From Candidatus Villigracilis adiacens (GTDB taxonomy: Bacteria; Chloroflexota; Anaerolineae; Anaerolineales; Villigracilaceae): a stretch of DNA of 49,117 nucleotides. Below the pieces are notes generated by a model that saw only the letters and a list, made by a program, of their open reading frames with translations, was not told the origin of the DNA and made no database searches. This document shows, piece by piece, positions 15,016-22,755 of this stretch (position 1 is its first letter; the number at the start of each line of letters is the position of its first letter). A program made the translations under genes and the position numbers. The stretch lies in NCBI GenBank assembly GCA_016703605.1, contig JADJBU010000019.1, positions 1-49,117 of the forward strand. Direction: 5' to 3'.

Positions 15016-15714
15016 TTAGTCCGCCTCTTTGGGCGCGCCCTCCATCGGCTTGAGATATTTCATTTCATACTTTAAAAGGTCGCTGTATTCCCCCCGGTAA
15101 TACTCCGGCATCAACTCTGCGATCCGGCACATCATCTCATCCGCGATCTGCTGGCGGATCTCCGCCGTCACCCTGCCCTCCACCTTTACCTGATACAACC
15201 CGCCCATGCGGATGTGAAAATCGGTGCGCTTGAACCCCTTGAGATTCTTCATGTAAACCTCGCCGCCCCAGTGAACCAGCGGCACGATCGGCGCGCCCGA
15301 TTTCAAGGCGAGGATGGCGGCCCCGGGGAGTCCGCGCCGCAGGATGCCCGTGTAGTTGCGCGTCCCCTCCGGCGCAACGCCGAAGATGCGCTCGTCCTCC
15401 AGCATCCGCAACGCCGACTTGAGCGCGGTAATATCCGCCTCGCCGCGATGCACGGGGATGATGCCCCATGCCCAGAAGACCCACCGCAGAAAAAGGTTCT
15501 CGAACGCCTCGGCTTTTCCCCAGCCGGTGATTCTTCTCGGTTGCAGGAGGGTTGCGAAAACAGGAACCTCCACCTGCCCGGTGTGATTGGTGATGACGAT
15601 CAACGGTCCCCTGGGGGGGAAGACGTTCTTCAAATCGGGCGCGTCGAGGCGCAGGGTCAGGCGGAAGTAAACCCGCAACAGGTTGGTGATGAACCAGAGT
15701 GAAAATTTCTTCAT
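15016..15714 (-). CDS. PlsC-like lysophospholipid acyltransferase
   Basis: A 232-residue member of the glycerophosphate acyltransferase family, which adds the second acyl chain during phospholipid synthesis at the membrane. Motif III is clear (APEGTRNY, 114-121, Glu116-Gly117) and a HRGEAD segment at 89-94 precedes it. Motif I reads NHTGQVE (43-49): the catalytic HX4D is HX4E here, with Glu49 in place of Asp. Family members with this change occur, so activity is likely but the substrate may differ. The start is 6 bases after the stop of the diacylglycerol-kinase-like gene, so both are cotranscribed; the ribosome site is weak. Confidence 0.8.
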   Translation of the reverse strand: MKKFSLWFITNLLRVYFRLTLRLDAPDLKNVFPPRGPLIVITNHTGQVEVPVFATLLQPRRITGWGKAEAFENLFLRWVFWAWGIIPVHRGEADITALKSALRMLEDERIFGVAPEGTRNYTGILRRGLPGAAILALKSGAPIVPLVHWGGEVYMKNLKGFKRTDFHIRMGGLYQVKVEGRVTAEIRQQIADEMMCRIAELMPEYYRGEYSDLLKYEMKYLKPMEGAPKEAD

Positions 15715-15720
15715 GAGTGA

Positions 15721-16641
15721 TTAAGCGTGGATGATTTCAAGTTCGCCGGGGAAAATCTCCAGCGTAAGGGCTTTTCCATCGAGGCAGATAAACTCCCCGT
15801 CGGCATGAGCCGGGAAGGTCAAATCCAGTGACTTGATCGAAACCTTTTTGGCGCGTTTCATCTGGATCTCGGGCAGGGTTTTCTGCGTCCCCTTGATGAA
15901 ATGTGGGATCATTTGCAGGATGCGTCCCTTCGAGGCGGTTTCAGCGATGCACAGGTCGAACAAGCCGTCGTCCGCGAGCGATTCGGGCGCCATCTGAAAA
16001 CCGCCGCCCATGCGCCGCCCGTTCATGACCGAGATCATCAACGAGCGCTGGCGGACGGTCTCTTTATCGTCCAGCACGATCTCGACATCCGCCGGGTTGT
16101 AGTAGAGGAAGACGGTCTTGATCACGCCGATCAGGTATGCCAGTAATCCGCGCGTCCAGCGCACCTTGATGGCTTCGTTGCCCACCGCCGCGTCGAACCC
16201 GACGCCGATGCCGTTGCCGAAATAACGCCCATCGGGGTAGTCGCCGCCTTTGACCAGACCGAGGTCGATCCTTTTTCGTTTGCCTGCCTTCAAGGCTTTC
16301 AAGCCGTCGTCGAGATTGGTTGGGATGCCCGTGCCGCCTGCAAAGTCGTTGCCGGTGCCGATTCCCAGCACGGTAAATGCCGCGCCGTGGTGCCCTGCCT
16401 TCTTCGCGCGCATGATGCCGTTGATGGCTTCATTGACCGTGCCGTCGCCGCTGGCGCACACGACCACATCGAACCCGTCGCGGACTGCGCCTTCTGCCAG
16501 GTCTGCCGCGTGCCACACGCCGTTTGTTTGGGCGAGTGTGTAATCGAAATTGTGTTCCTTCAAAAACGATTCGATCTGCGGGATGGATTTCTCTCCCAGC
16601 CCGCGCCCCGAGGTGGGGTTGACGATCACGAAATATTTCAT
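15721..16641 (-). CDS. Diacylglycerol kinase / lipid kinase family protein
   Basis: A 306-residue DagK/YegS-type lipid kinase. The nucleotide-binding motif is ASGDGTVNE (GDGT at 65-68), preceded by the N-terminal strand VIVNPTSGRG and followed by LGIGTGNDFA. The C-terminal beta domain includes PHxxKG-like (PHFIKG) and HADGEF segments typical of the family. It phosphorylates diacylglycerol or a related lipid with ATP. GGGAGG lies 5 bases before the ATG. It sits directly upstream of the PlsC-like gene, consistent with recycling of diacylglycerol into phospholipid, and with the phosphatidylcholine-synthase-like gene close by. Confidence 0.88.
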   Translation of the reverse strand: MKYFVIVNPTSGRGLGEKSIPQIESFLKEHNFDYTLAQTNGVWHAADLAEGAVRDGFDVVVCASGDGTVNEAINGIMRAKKAGHHGAAFTVLGIGTGNDFAGGTGIPTNLDDGLKALKAGKRKRIDLGLVKGGDYPDGRYFGNGIGVGFDAAVGNEAIKVRWTRGLLAYLIGVIKTVFLYYNPADVEIVLDDKETVRQRSLMISVMNGRRMGGGFQMAPESLADDGLFDLCIAETASKGRILQMIPHFIKGTQKTLPEIQMKRAKKVSIKSLDLTFPAHADGEFICLDGKALTLEIFPGELEIIHA

Positions 16642-16697
16642 GGTGCCTCCCGATTACAGCATGGCGGGCTGTTTTCCAACGCCGCCGGGCGAGTGTA

Positions 16698-17294
16698 TCA
16701 CAGGGGCGGTTTATATTTCAAGTAATCGTCGGGCGTGTCGAGGTCCTGCAAAATGGTCGGCGTGTCGAGCGGGACGTATTCGATCTCATCCGCGTGCCTG
16801 TTCAGGAATCCGCGCATCGTTTGCCCTTCCGTCATGGCGAGGATTTCGTCCCACAGCGGCTTTGCCGCCAGCCAGGGATGTCCGCGCCGCATCTGATAAC
16901 TCGGCGCGATGAGGTTGGATTTCCCCTTTGAGTACGCCTCACACACCGACCTCACGCTTCCTTCCTCCATTTGGGGCTGGTCGCCAAGACAAATGAGCGC
17001 TGCCTCCGCTGACGGGTTTTGCGCCCGCAAACCGGCTTGAATGGAGGCAAGCATTTCGCCGTTGTTGTTTATGGTAATTGGTAACTTATCCTGGGCGGAG
17101 TTGAAGGATTGGTAATTGAAGATCGATTTGGAAATCTCCAAATTTGTCACAATGATTATGTCTTCGATACCTGAGTTTTGCAGAGTCTGAACAACGCTTT
17201 CCAGAACGGTGGTATTTCCCCACGGCATCAGCATTTTCTGCATTCCCATCCGCGTAGACCTCCCGGCCGCCAGCACAATCGCCGAAATCATCAT
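16698..17294 (-). CDS. MocA-like nucleotidyltransferase
   Basis: A 198-residue MobA/MocA-type NTP-transferase, probably a molybdenum-cofactor cytidylyltransferase that links CTP to molybdopterin. The nucleotide loop is IVLAAGRSTRMG (6-17) followed by QK, and metal-binding CLGDQPQ is present. Residues 63-71 read SFNSAQDKL, which is the translation of a short dispersed repeat and looks like an in-frame insertion in a surface loop. The ATG at 17294 is chosen because GGAGG lies 6 bases upstream; a GTG at 17315 would overlap the upstream stop. It directly follows the YqeC-MocA fusion gene, with its own short ribosome site. Confidence 0.75.
   Translation of the reverse strand: MMISAIVLAAGRSTRMGMQKMLMPWGNTTVLESVVQTLQNSGIEDIIIVTNLEISKSIFNYQSFNSAQDKLPITINNNGEMLASIQAGLRAQNPSAEAALICLGDQPQMEEGSVRSVCEAYSKGKSNLIAPSYQMRRGHPWLAAKPLWDEILAMTEGQTMRGFLNRHADEIEYVPLDTPTILQDLDTPDDYLKYKPPL
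17077..17115. repeat. Short dispersed repeat inside a coding region
   Basis: CTTATCCTGGGCGGAG followed by TTGAAGGA (17085-17108) resembles the dispersed repeat at 6485-6508 and the general CTTGTCCTGAGC...GAAGGA type. ATTGGTAA occurs on both sides (17077-17084 and 17108-17115), as a target duplication might, but the unit length of 31 is not a multiple of three, so simple insertion with duplication is not proven. Confidence 0.5.
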
Positions 17295-17311
17295 CAACCA
17301 GCCTCCACTTT

Positions 17312-18661
17312 TCACTTCCTACTTTCCACTTCCCTCATCCTTTTCAATCTTTCATAATCCTCGATCGTATCCACATCGAAGATCAAAATGTCGTCGTGCC
17401 AGGGAAGGTATTCGACGCGGTGTTTGTCGAAGATTCCCCGTCCGCCCACGTCGCCTTGTAATTGCAGCAGGTCGGGAAATGTCTTTCGGTCGAAGAGGAC
17501 GGGGTTGGCGCGGCGTTCCTCCAGGACAAGCGGCGCGAGGATGGCTTGCCCTTCGCTTGCGTGGGTTTCGGTTAATGCGCGGATGACTTCGACCGGGATT
17601 TGCGGCTGGTCGGCAAGCAGGAAGACCGCCGCGCCTACGCCTGCTGGCAGGGCGTTGACCCCCGCTCTGATGGATGAACTTTGACCGGTTGCGTAATCCG
17701 TGTTGTAGACGACGCTCACGGGCAGTTCGTGTAGGTGAGATTCGACGTCGGCGTGGCGAAAGCCTGTAACGACCACCACAGGCTCAAGTCCCGAACGAAG
17801 CGCGGTCTCCGTCACATGGCGGATGAAGGGCTTTCCGTCCCAGTCCAATAATTGTTTGGGTTGACCGAAGCGGCTCGAGGTTCCCGCGGCAAGGATGATG
17901 CCTGCTGTCCGCTCGAAACGATAAAGGCTGCCGCTTTTGAGCGACCCTGCGATGACGGCGTCGAAGGCGGGCTGGATTTCTCTGGCGATTCTGCCGCAAG
18001 CCGATAGCAACTCCGGCGTATCCGCCTGGTTGAGCAGGGCGACGCGTTTTGCGTTTTGCGGAATGTTCTTTAATGCGCCGGACGGGTGCGTGAGGTATTT
18101 TGCGAGCGTTTCGGTTGTGAGCGCTTTGCCCATTGAAAGCCCGGTCAGTTCGGAAAATATTCCGGCGCGATGGACGACGCTTTCGTCGAGGGGCTGGTGT
18201 AGGGCGGATAATCCCGCAACGTGAACGGCGATGTCGGTAAATGCGGGGATGGGCGGTTCATGTTCTGCGGGGGCTTTGAGCGGTTTTTGGCGTGAGCCGT
18301 CGGCTTCGATCAGCAGGGGGGTGAAAAATTCCTTTGAATACTGGTGAAGCCGGTTTAGGACCTGGGTGCTTACGGGTTTTGTTCTTTCCCCTTCGATTTC
18401 GCCTGTGACGAGAACGATGCCCGCGGCGGGAAGTGTCCTCAGGTCAGACCGGTCCGCGGCGATCTGATGATGGTCTGCCTGCGGAATCTGCCAGATGCCG
18501 AGGTGCGACGTTGCGGCGACAAGGATGCGCGGGTTTCGCGCGGAGATCAATTCGCGCGCGAGTTTGAATAAAGCGGTGGTCTTTCCCCCGGCTCCCGCCA
18601 GGCTGAGAACAAAATGGGATGGGGTCGGGGAATCGAGTCTGAGGGCTTCGGCGAGTTTCAT
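17312..18661 (-). CDS. YqeC - MocA fusion, molybdenum hydroxylase accessory protein
   Basis: A 449-residue fusion. Residues 1-248 match the YqeC family (a P-loop-like AGAGGKTT at 22-29, EADGSR at 119-124), which accompanies selenium-dependent molybdenum hydroxylases and is of unproven function. Residues 253-449 are a MocA-type CTP:molybdopterin cytidylyltransferase with LAAGTSSRFGQPK (257-269) and LLADQPQ. The fusion suggests that cofactor finishing and YqeC act together. No hydroxylase, selD or yqeB lies in the window. The last codons (REVESRK) are a translation of a pyrimidine-rich phrase found elsewhere in intergenic DNA, so the C-terminus may have been extended. I prefer the ATG at 18661; no ribosome site is evident there or at 18718. 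Confidence 0.8.
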   Translation of the reverse strand: MKLAEALRLDSPTPSHFVLSLAGAGGKTTALFKLARELISARNPRILVAATSHLGIWQIPQADHHQIAADRSDLRTLPAAGIVLVTGEIEGERTKPVSTQVLNRLHQYSKEFFTPLLIEADGSRQKPLKAPAEHEPPIPAFTDIAVHVAGLSALHQPLDESVVHRAGIFSELTGLSMGKALTTETLAKYLTHPSGALKNIPQNAKRVALLNQADTPELLSACGRIAREIQPAFDAVIAGSLKSGSLYRFERTAGIILAAGTSSRFGQPKQLLDWDGKPFIRHVTETALRSGLEPVVVVTGFRHADVESHLHELPVSVVYNTDYATGQSSSIRAGVNALPAGVGAAVFLLADQPQIPVEVIRALTETHASEGQAILAPLVLEERRANPVLFDRKTFPDLLQLQGDVGGRGIFDKHRVEYLPWHDDILIFDVDTIEDYERLKRMREVESRK

Positions 18662-18851
18662 TTTTTTGTTTCGATATTTTCCGCGGGGTGTTGGATAAAG
18701 CCTATAGGGCTTATGCAAAACCAGATCGAATCCGCTAACCTACGCCAATCTACGCGAATTTTCAGACCAGATTGGCGAAAAAGAATTATTCTGCGTAAGC
18801 ACTGGACTATTCTATTCCGTTCGCCAAAATAAATCAAAACCTTCGTGACAC

Positions 18852-18889
18852 GCCGCCGAGGATGTGTGCCCAGATATGGGTACGGCGGC
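18852..18889. other. Stable stem-loop in the divergent intergenic region
   Basis: GCCGCCG (18852-18858) pairs perfectly with CGGCGGC (18883-18889). Inside, TGCCCA and TGGGTA close a GATA loop, with an 8-base bulge on one side. It lies within the 377-base gap 18662-19038 between two divergent genes and could be part of the leader of the response-regulator gene. No known RNA family is recognised. A second inverted pair, TTGGCGAA and TTCGCCAA, lies around 18770-18830. Confidence 0.4.
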
Positions 18890-19009
18890 TTTGAGCGTGA
18901 CCTTGCGCTGTTAAACCGCCCCGGCGATGCCCGCAATATGAACGCTCGCCATTTTGACCGCATTGAATTTGCAATTCTTTTGTATAAGTCGGTTTCCAGC
19001 AACTAAGTT

Positions 19010-19015
19010 TATAAT
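19010..19015 (+). promoter_or_regulatory. Candidate -10 box of the response-regulator gene
   Basis: Consensus TATAAT, 24 bases before the ATG at 19039. No convincing -35 box is seen at 16-18 bases upstream. Confidence 0.4.
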
Positions 19016-19038
19016 TGTCCGCAGTGAAGGAAACGATT

Positions 19039-19938
19039 ATGTCCAAACCGACCGCCCTGATTGTTGAGGATGACCGCGATATTGTGGCGCTCTTCCGGCA
19101 TGTGCTGGATATTGCCGGGTATCAAACCGAGATCGTCCTCGACGGCAAGGATGCCATGGACCGTCTTGGGGTGATCCGCCCGAACATCGTCCTGCTCGAT
19201 TTGCAATTGCCAAGAATGTCGGGGGTCGAGATTCTGAAGCGGATGCGCGACGACGAGCGCCTTATGCGCGTCCCTGTGGTGGTCATCACCGCCTACGCCC
19301 CGTATGCCGACAGCCTGCCCGTCGAACCGGACCTGCTCCTGCTCAAGCCGGTGGATATCAACCAGTTGAGCAGCCTCGTCCAGCGTTTGCAAGCCACGCA
19401 GGGCGCGCTCGATGAACCCGCCCACGACTTTGTCACCGGGTTGTATACGCTGCCCTTCTTTAACGTGCGCATGACCTTTTCGCTGGAGCGCATTAAACAG
19501 AGTTCCTTCCGCCGCTTTGGCGTTCTATTTGCAGATGTGACCGAGATGGATGAACTCAAACTCCACCTCGACGAGAATGAAATGCGGGATTTTCTGCGGA
19601 AACTTGCCGATCAATTCCGGGTCACGCTTCGCCCGACGGATACAATGGCGTGGTCGTCTGAGCGGGGTTTGTTCTTTACGCTGATCGAGGATATCCCGAC
19701 CCCCGAAGCCCCGTTGAAGATTGCCGGACGCCTGCGGGACAGCATGAAGCGTTATCTCGAATCCAACGACCGCGGAATCGGTCTGCGCGCCAATGTGGGC
19801 GTTTTGCTTTGCGATGCCGAATACGACGGCATCGAGCAAATCCTTGATGATATCGAAATTGCGCGGAGCCGCCTGCGGGAAGGTCTGTTTACAAACCCGT
19901 CCATTTTCGACCGTGAGATGCTCGGCGACCGCGGGTAG
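19039..19938 (+). CDS. Response regulator with degenerate GGDEF-like domain
   Basis: A 299-residue cytoplasmic protein. Residues 5-120 form a receiver with the acidic pair Glu10-Asp11, phosphoacceptor Asp54 in VLLDLQLP and a conserved Lys in LLLLKPVD. Residues about 127-299 have the length and secondary-structure order of a GGDEF domain, but the signature is replaced by SSERGLF, so cyclase activity is unlikely; it may bind another protein or nucleotide. GAAGGA lies 8 bases before the ATG at 19039. It is convergent with the long sensor operon, and no kinase is next to it on its own strand, so its partner is unknown; the hybrid kinase of the operon is one candidate. Confidence 0.75.
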   Translation: MSKPTALIVEDDRDIVALFRHVLDIAGYQTEIVLDGKDAMDRLGVIRPNIVLLDLQLPRMSGVEILKRMRDDERLMRVPVVVITAYAPYADSLPVEPDLLLLKPVDINQLSSLVQRLQATQGALDEPAHDFVTGLYTLPFFNVRMTFSLERIKQSSFRRFGVLFADVTEMDELKLHLDENEMRDFLRKLADQFRVTLRPTDTMAWSSERGLFFTLIEDIPTPEAPLKIAGRLRDSMKRYLESNDRGIGLRANVGVLLCDAEYDGIEQILDDIEIARSRLREGLFTNPSIFDREMLGDRG

Positions 19939-20087
19939 CAGCCGATGTGAATACCCCGTAAAAAAAACGCCCTGGAATCGCCAGCCTGTCGTAATGTTTC
20001 CTGATTTTGCAAGCCAGGAGATGTTCGACTCCGTTCAAACCTAAAACTCGGCAGGCTGCCCGCCAAATACCAGTGAACCGAATAATT

Positions 20088-21035
20088 CTACTCGTAAGGA
20101 CCGAAGGTATCCCTAGGCATGGCAGGCGGGCGGATCCACGAGAGCCAGCCCGTCTTTTGGGCGGGGGCGAATGGCGCGGGCTTCTCGTACATGACCAGCA
20201 GTAAACTCGTCAATAGCCCCAGCGCGCCGAGCCATTGCGTGAAGGTCAGGTTTTCGCCCAGCGCCAAATGGCTGAAGATGATCGCCACCAGCAGTTCCGC
20301 AAGACCGAGCAGCGCGGTCTGCATCCCCCCGATTTTTTTCACCCCGAGGAATAATGTAACCCGCGAAAAAACGGTCACGAACGTCAACCCAATGACCGGG
20401 TACCAGGGCGCGTCTGCGGGCGGCAGGGAGCGGTCGAAGATCAGATACGCCGGGATGACGACTGCGCTCATGGCAAGCAAGGTGTAGAGAGCCACGGTTG
20501 GCGCGGGCACTTCGTAAAGCACGCGCTGGTTGATCGGCAGGTGCATGGCGTACAGGATCGCCGCGCCGATCATCATGGCGACCCCGATATAGTCCATGGG
20601 TTTGTCCGGCACATTGGTCAAAAGCAAAACGGCGATGCTGGCAAGCGTAATGCGCAGGACTGTCAGGCGGCTGGGCGGCTGGTGGTCGAGGATCAGCCAC
20701 ATGGCGACGAAAAAGGGATAGAGCGAATATAGCAGTTGCCCCATGCTGGCGTTCAGGCGTTGCAGCGATAGGTAATACAGCAGTGAGCCTAGCCCGTTGA
20801 TCGTCCCTGCCAGGGCGCAGCCCACCAGCCCGACCGGGAAGATGTACAGGAAACGACGGTAAAAAAGGGCAATGACAAGCAGCATGATGCCCGCGGCAAG
20901 ACCCGTCCGCAGTGCGACGACCGCCAGGGGCGAAAAACCCTGCTCGATGGCAAGTTTTCCGAAAACGGGTGTCGTCCCGAGAAAGACCGCGGAGGTAAAC
21001 GCTGCGAAAATTCCGGCTTTCTGTTTGTTTGCCAA
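20088..21035 (-). CDS. EamA/DMT-family transporter
   Basis: A 315-residue integral membrane protein with ten predicted helices arranged as two EamA repeats (about 8-145 and 155-290). Helix 1 carries the typical SAVFLGTTPVFGKL and the second repeat ends with LAELLVAIIFSHLALGE, a common EamA pattern. Members export or import amino acids, nucleotides or other metabolites; the substrate is not predictable. The start is 15 bases downstream of the stop of the threonine-synthase-like gene, so it is cotranscribed, and export of an amino acid would fit. It is the last gene of the operon. The 149-base gap to the convergent response-regulator gene shows only a weak hairpin. Confidence 0.85.
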   Translation of the reverse strand: MANKQKAGIFAAFTSAVFLGTTPVFGKLAIEQGFSPLAVVALRTGLAAGIMLLVIALFYRRFLYIFPVGLVGCALAGTINGLGSLLYYLSLQRLNASMGQLLYSLYPFFVAMWLILDHQPPSRLTVLRITLASIAVLLLTNVPDKPMDYIGVAMMIGAAILYAMHLPINQRVLYEVPAPTVALYTLLAMSAVVIPAYLIFDRSLPPADAPWYPVIGLTFVTVFSRVTLFLGVKKIGGMQTALLGLAELLVAIIFSHLALGENLTFTQWLGALGLLTSLLLVMYEKPAPFAPAQKTGWLSWIRPPAMPRDTFGPYE

Positions 21036-21050
21036 TCTTTCCAGCCTTGG

Positions 21051-22706
21051 TTATTTGAGAAGCGACCGCACCTCATCGAGAAACTCATCGTTGAGGAAAT
21101 CCCCTTTTTGCAGGAGCGCCTGAATGTGCCCGCTCAGGCGGTTCTTTTCGTCGGGAGTCAACTCCTTTGCAGTTGCAACGATGATCGGAATGGTGGCGGT
21201 TTCCTGTTTGGCGCGCAGGGCTTCGATCACCGAAAAACCGTCCATTTCGGGCATCATCAGGTCCAGCACCACCAGGTCGGGAAGTTCGCGTTGAATGAGA
21301 TCGAGTCCGGCGCGTCCATCCTCCGCTTCGAGGATCGTAAAGTTGCCCTGCGATTGAAGGATGCGGCGGATCAGGCGGCGGGCTTCGAGCGTATCCTCCA
21401 CGATCGCGATCTTGGGGAAGCGTTCCGGCGCAACCTGGGTCAGCGCGGATAACAGCCCCTCTTCCTGCGGCGCTTGTGAAAGGGATGGAAATTTGACATC
21501 GCGCGCCCAATTCTCGCCCAAAATTCCCTGCTCGGCGGGCATGGTGTGCCCGGTGCAGTTGACCACCACCGTATCGCTCTGCTTGATGACCCCCGCGCGG
21601 ATCAGTTTGAACAGACCCGCAAATGCCGCACCCGCCGCCGGCTCGGCGGAAATCCCCTCCATCTTGGCAAGCACATGCATGGCCCGGAATGCCTCTTCAT
21701 CGGTCACGCTTTCGAACGCGCCGCCGGTCGAGTCGACGTGCCCGCGCAGGAAGTCATACGCGCGCCCGGGGTCGCCTGTGGCGAGGGTTTCGATCCGCGT
21801 TTTGGGGGAGATCACCGGCTCGGCTTTGTCAAGCCCCTTCTTCCAACTGTCAACCATCGGGGCGCAGCCTTCCGCCTGGATCGGTCCAAAGGCGGGAATT
21901 TTATCCACCCAGCCCATCTGCTGCATCTCGCGGAATCCCTTGTGGACTCCCAGCGGTCCCATCCCGCCGCTGATTGCCTGCACATACCAATCCGGGGCGC
22001 GCAACGGAGAGTTTTCCCCCGGTCCGAGCGCGGCGGTCAACTGGTCTGAGATTTCGTAGGCAATGGTCTTCATCGCCTCGATGGACGTGATCGTGCGCGC
22101 GCCCATGTCGAGGTACAGTTTTCGCTGGCGGGCAAATTCGGCTGCAACCTGTTTGCATTGATCGTACGACCCGGTGATCTTGATCACCTGGCTGCCATAC
22201 AGGGCGATCTCGCGCATCTTGACCCCTGGCACGAGGCTGGTGACAAACGCCCAAAGTTTTACCCCCGCCCGCGCCGCGTACGCCGAATACGAAATAGCCA
22301 CATTGCCGGTCGATGCCGCGACCATTTCGGTGATCCCCGCTTCCTTCAGGGCGGCAATCGTTACAGACGCCTGCCTGTCCTTGAAGGAGGCGGTTGGTCC
22401 CTGGCGCTCGTCCTTGATGAAGATATTGGGGCATCCCAGCATCATGCCGAGGTTGCCCGCGCGGATCAAAGGGGTATAGCCTTCGCCAAGCGAAAGGTTG
22501 ATATTTGGGTTGCGCACCGGAAGCAGCTCGCGGTAGCGCCAGAGATCGTATTGCCGGTTTTTTACCCTCTCTGGCAGGTCCCTGCCCAGCAGTTCATAAT
22601 CGTACTCCGCCTCGCGCCACTGGCTGCCGCATTTCGGGCAGACGATGGAGGTCGGAAAGTACGGCGCATTATGACCGCAGTCCAGGCATTTGATGATGAA
22701 CGTCAA
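21051..22706 (-). CDS. thrC: Threonine-synthase-like PLP enzyme fused to a receiver (REC) domain
   Basis: A 551-residue fusion. Residues 7-26 form a zinc ribbon (CLDC and CPKC), usual in one group of threonine synthases, which turn O-phosphohomoserine into threonine. The fold-type II PLP domain spans about 60-415, with Lys109 in TASFKDRQ as Schiff-base lysine, a STGNVA phosphate loop and a second glycine-rich loop SGGMGPLG. After a short linker, residues 432-551 are a complete response-regulator receiver: Glu437-Asp438, phosphoacceptor Asp482 in VVLDLMMPEMDG, Thr512 and Lys534. The frame is continuous. The TTG at 22706 is chosen because AGGAG lies 6 bases upstream and the zinc ribbon starts there; the ATG at 22781 would run into the kinase gene. 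It lies 49 bases after the hybrid-kinase stop. The exact substrate is inferred. Confidence 0.8.
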   Translation of the reverse strand: MTFIIKCLDCGHNAPYFPTSIVCPKCGSQWREAEYDYELLGRDLPERVKNRQYDLWRYRELLPVRNPNINLSLGEGYTPLIRAGNLGMMLGCPNIFIKDERQGPTASFKDRQASVTIAALKEAGITEMVAASTGNVAISYSAYAARAGVKLWAFVTSLVPGVKMREIALYGSQVIKITGSYDQCKQVAAEFARQRKLYLDMGARTITSIEAMKTIAYEISDQLTAALGPGENSPLRAPDWYVQAISGGMGPLGVHKGFREMQQMGWVDKIPAFGPIQAEGCAPMVDSWKKGLDKAEPVISPKTRIETLATGDPGRAYDFLRGHVDSTGGAFESVTDEEAFRAMHVLAKMEGISAEPAAGAAFAGLFKLIRAGVIKQSDTVVVNCTGHTMPAEQGILGENWARDVKFPSLSQAPQEEGLLSALTQVAPERFPKIAIVEDTLEARRLIRRILQSQGNFTILEAEDGRAGLDLIQRELPDLVVLDLMMPEMDGFSVIEALRAKQETATIPIIVATAKELTPDEKNRLSGHIQALLQKGDFLNDEFLDEVRSLLK

Positions 22707-22755
22707 GGAAGACTCCTGTATTAAATTTGAATCTGCGCCCCGCCCGGGGGCGGCG

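Noticed and set aside
14859..15053. 64-codon plus-strand frame over the palindromic element
   Set aside because: It is made of the repeat element itself and has no ribosome site or family resemblance.
17077..17115. Clean insertion with 8-base target duplication in the MocA-like gene
   Set aside because: The implied insert length is 31 bases, which would break the frame; only the repeat similarity is kept as a claim.
19939..20087. Intrinsic terminator between the convergent genes
   Set aside because: Only a 4-base stem (GGCA/TGCC) with a short T-run is seen; too weak to call.
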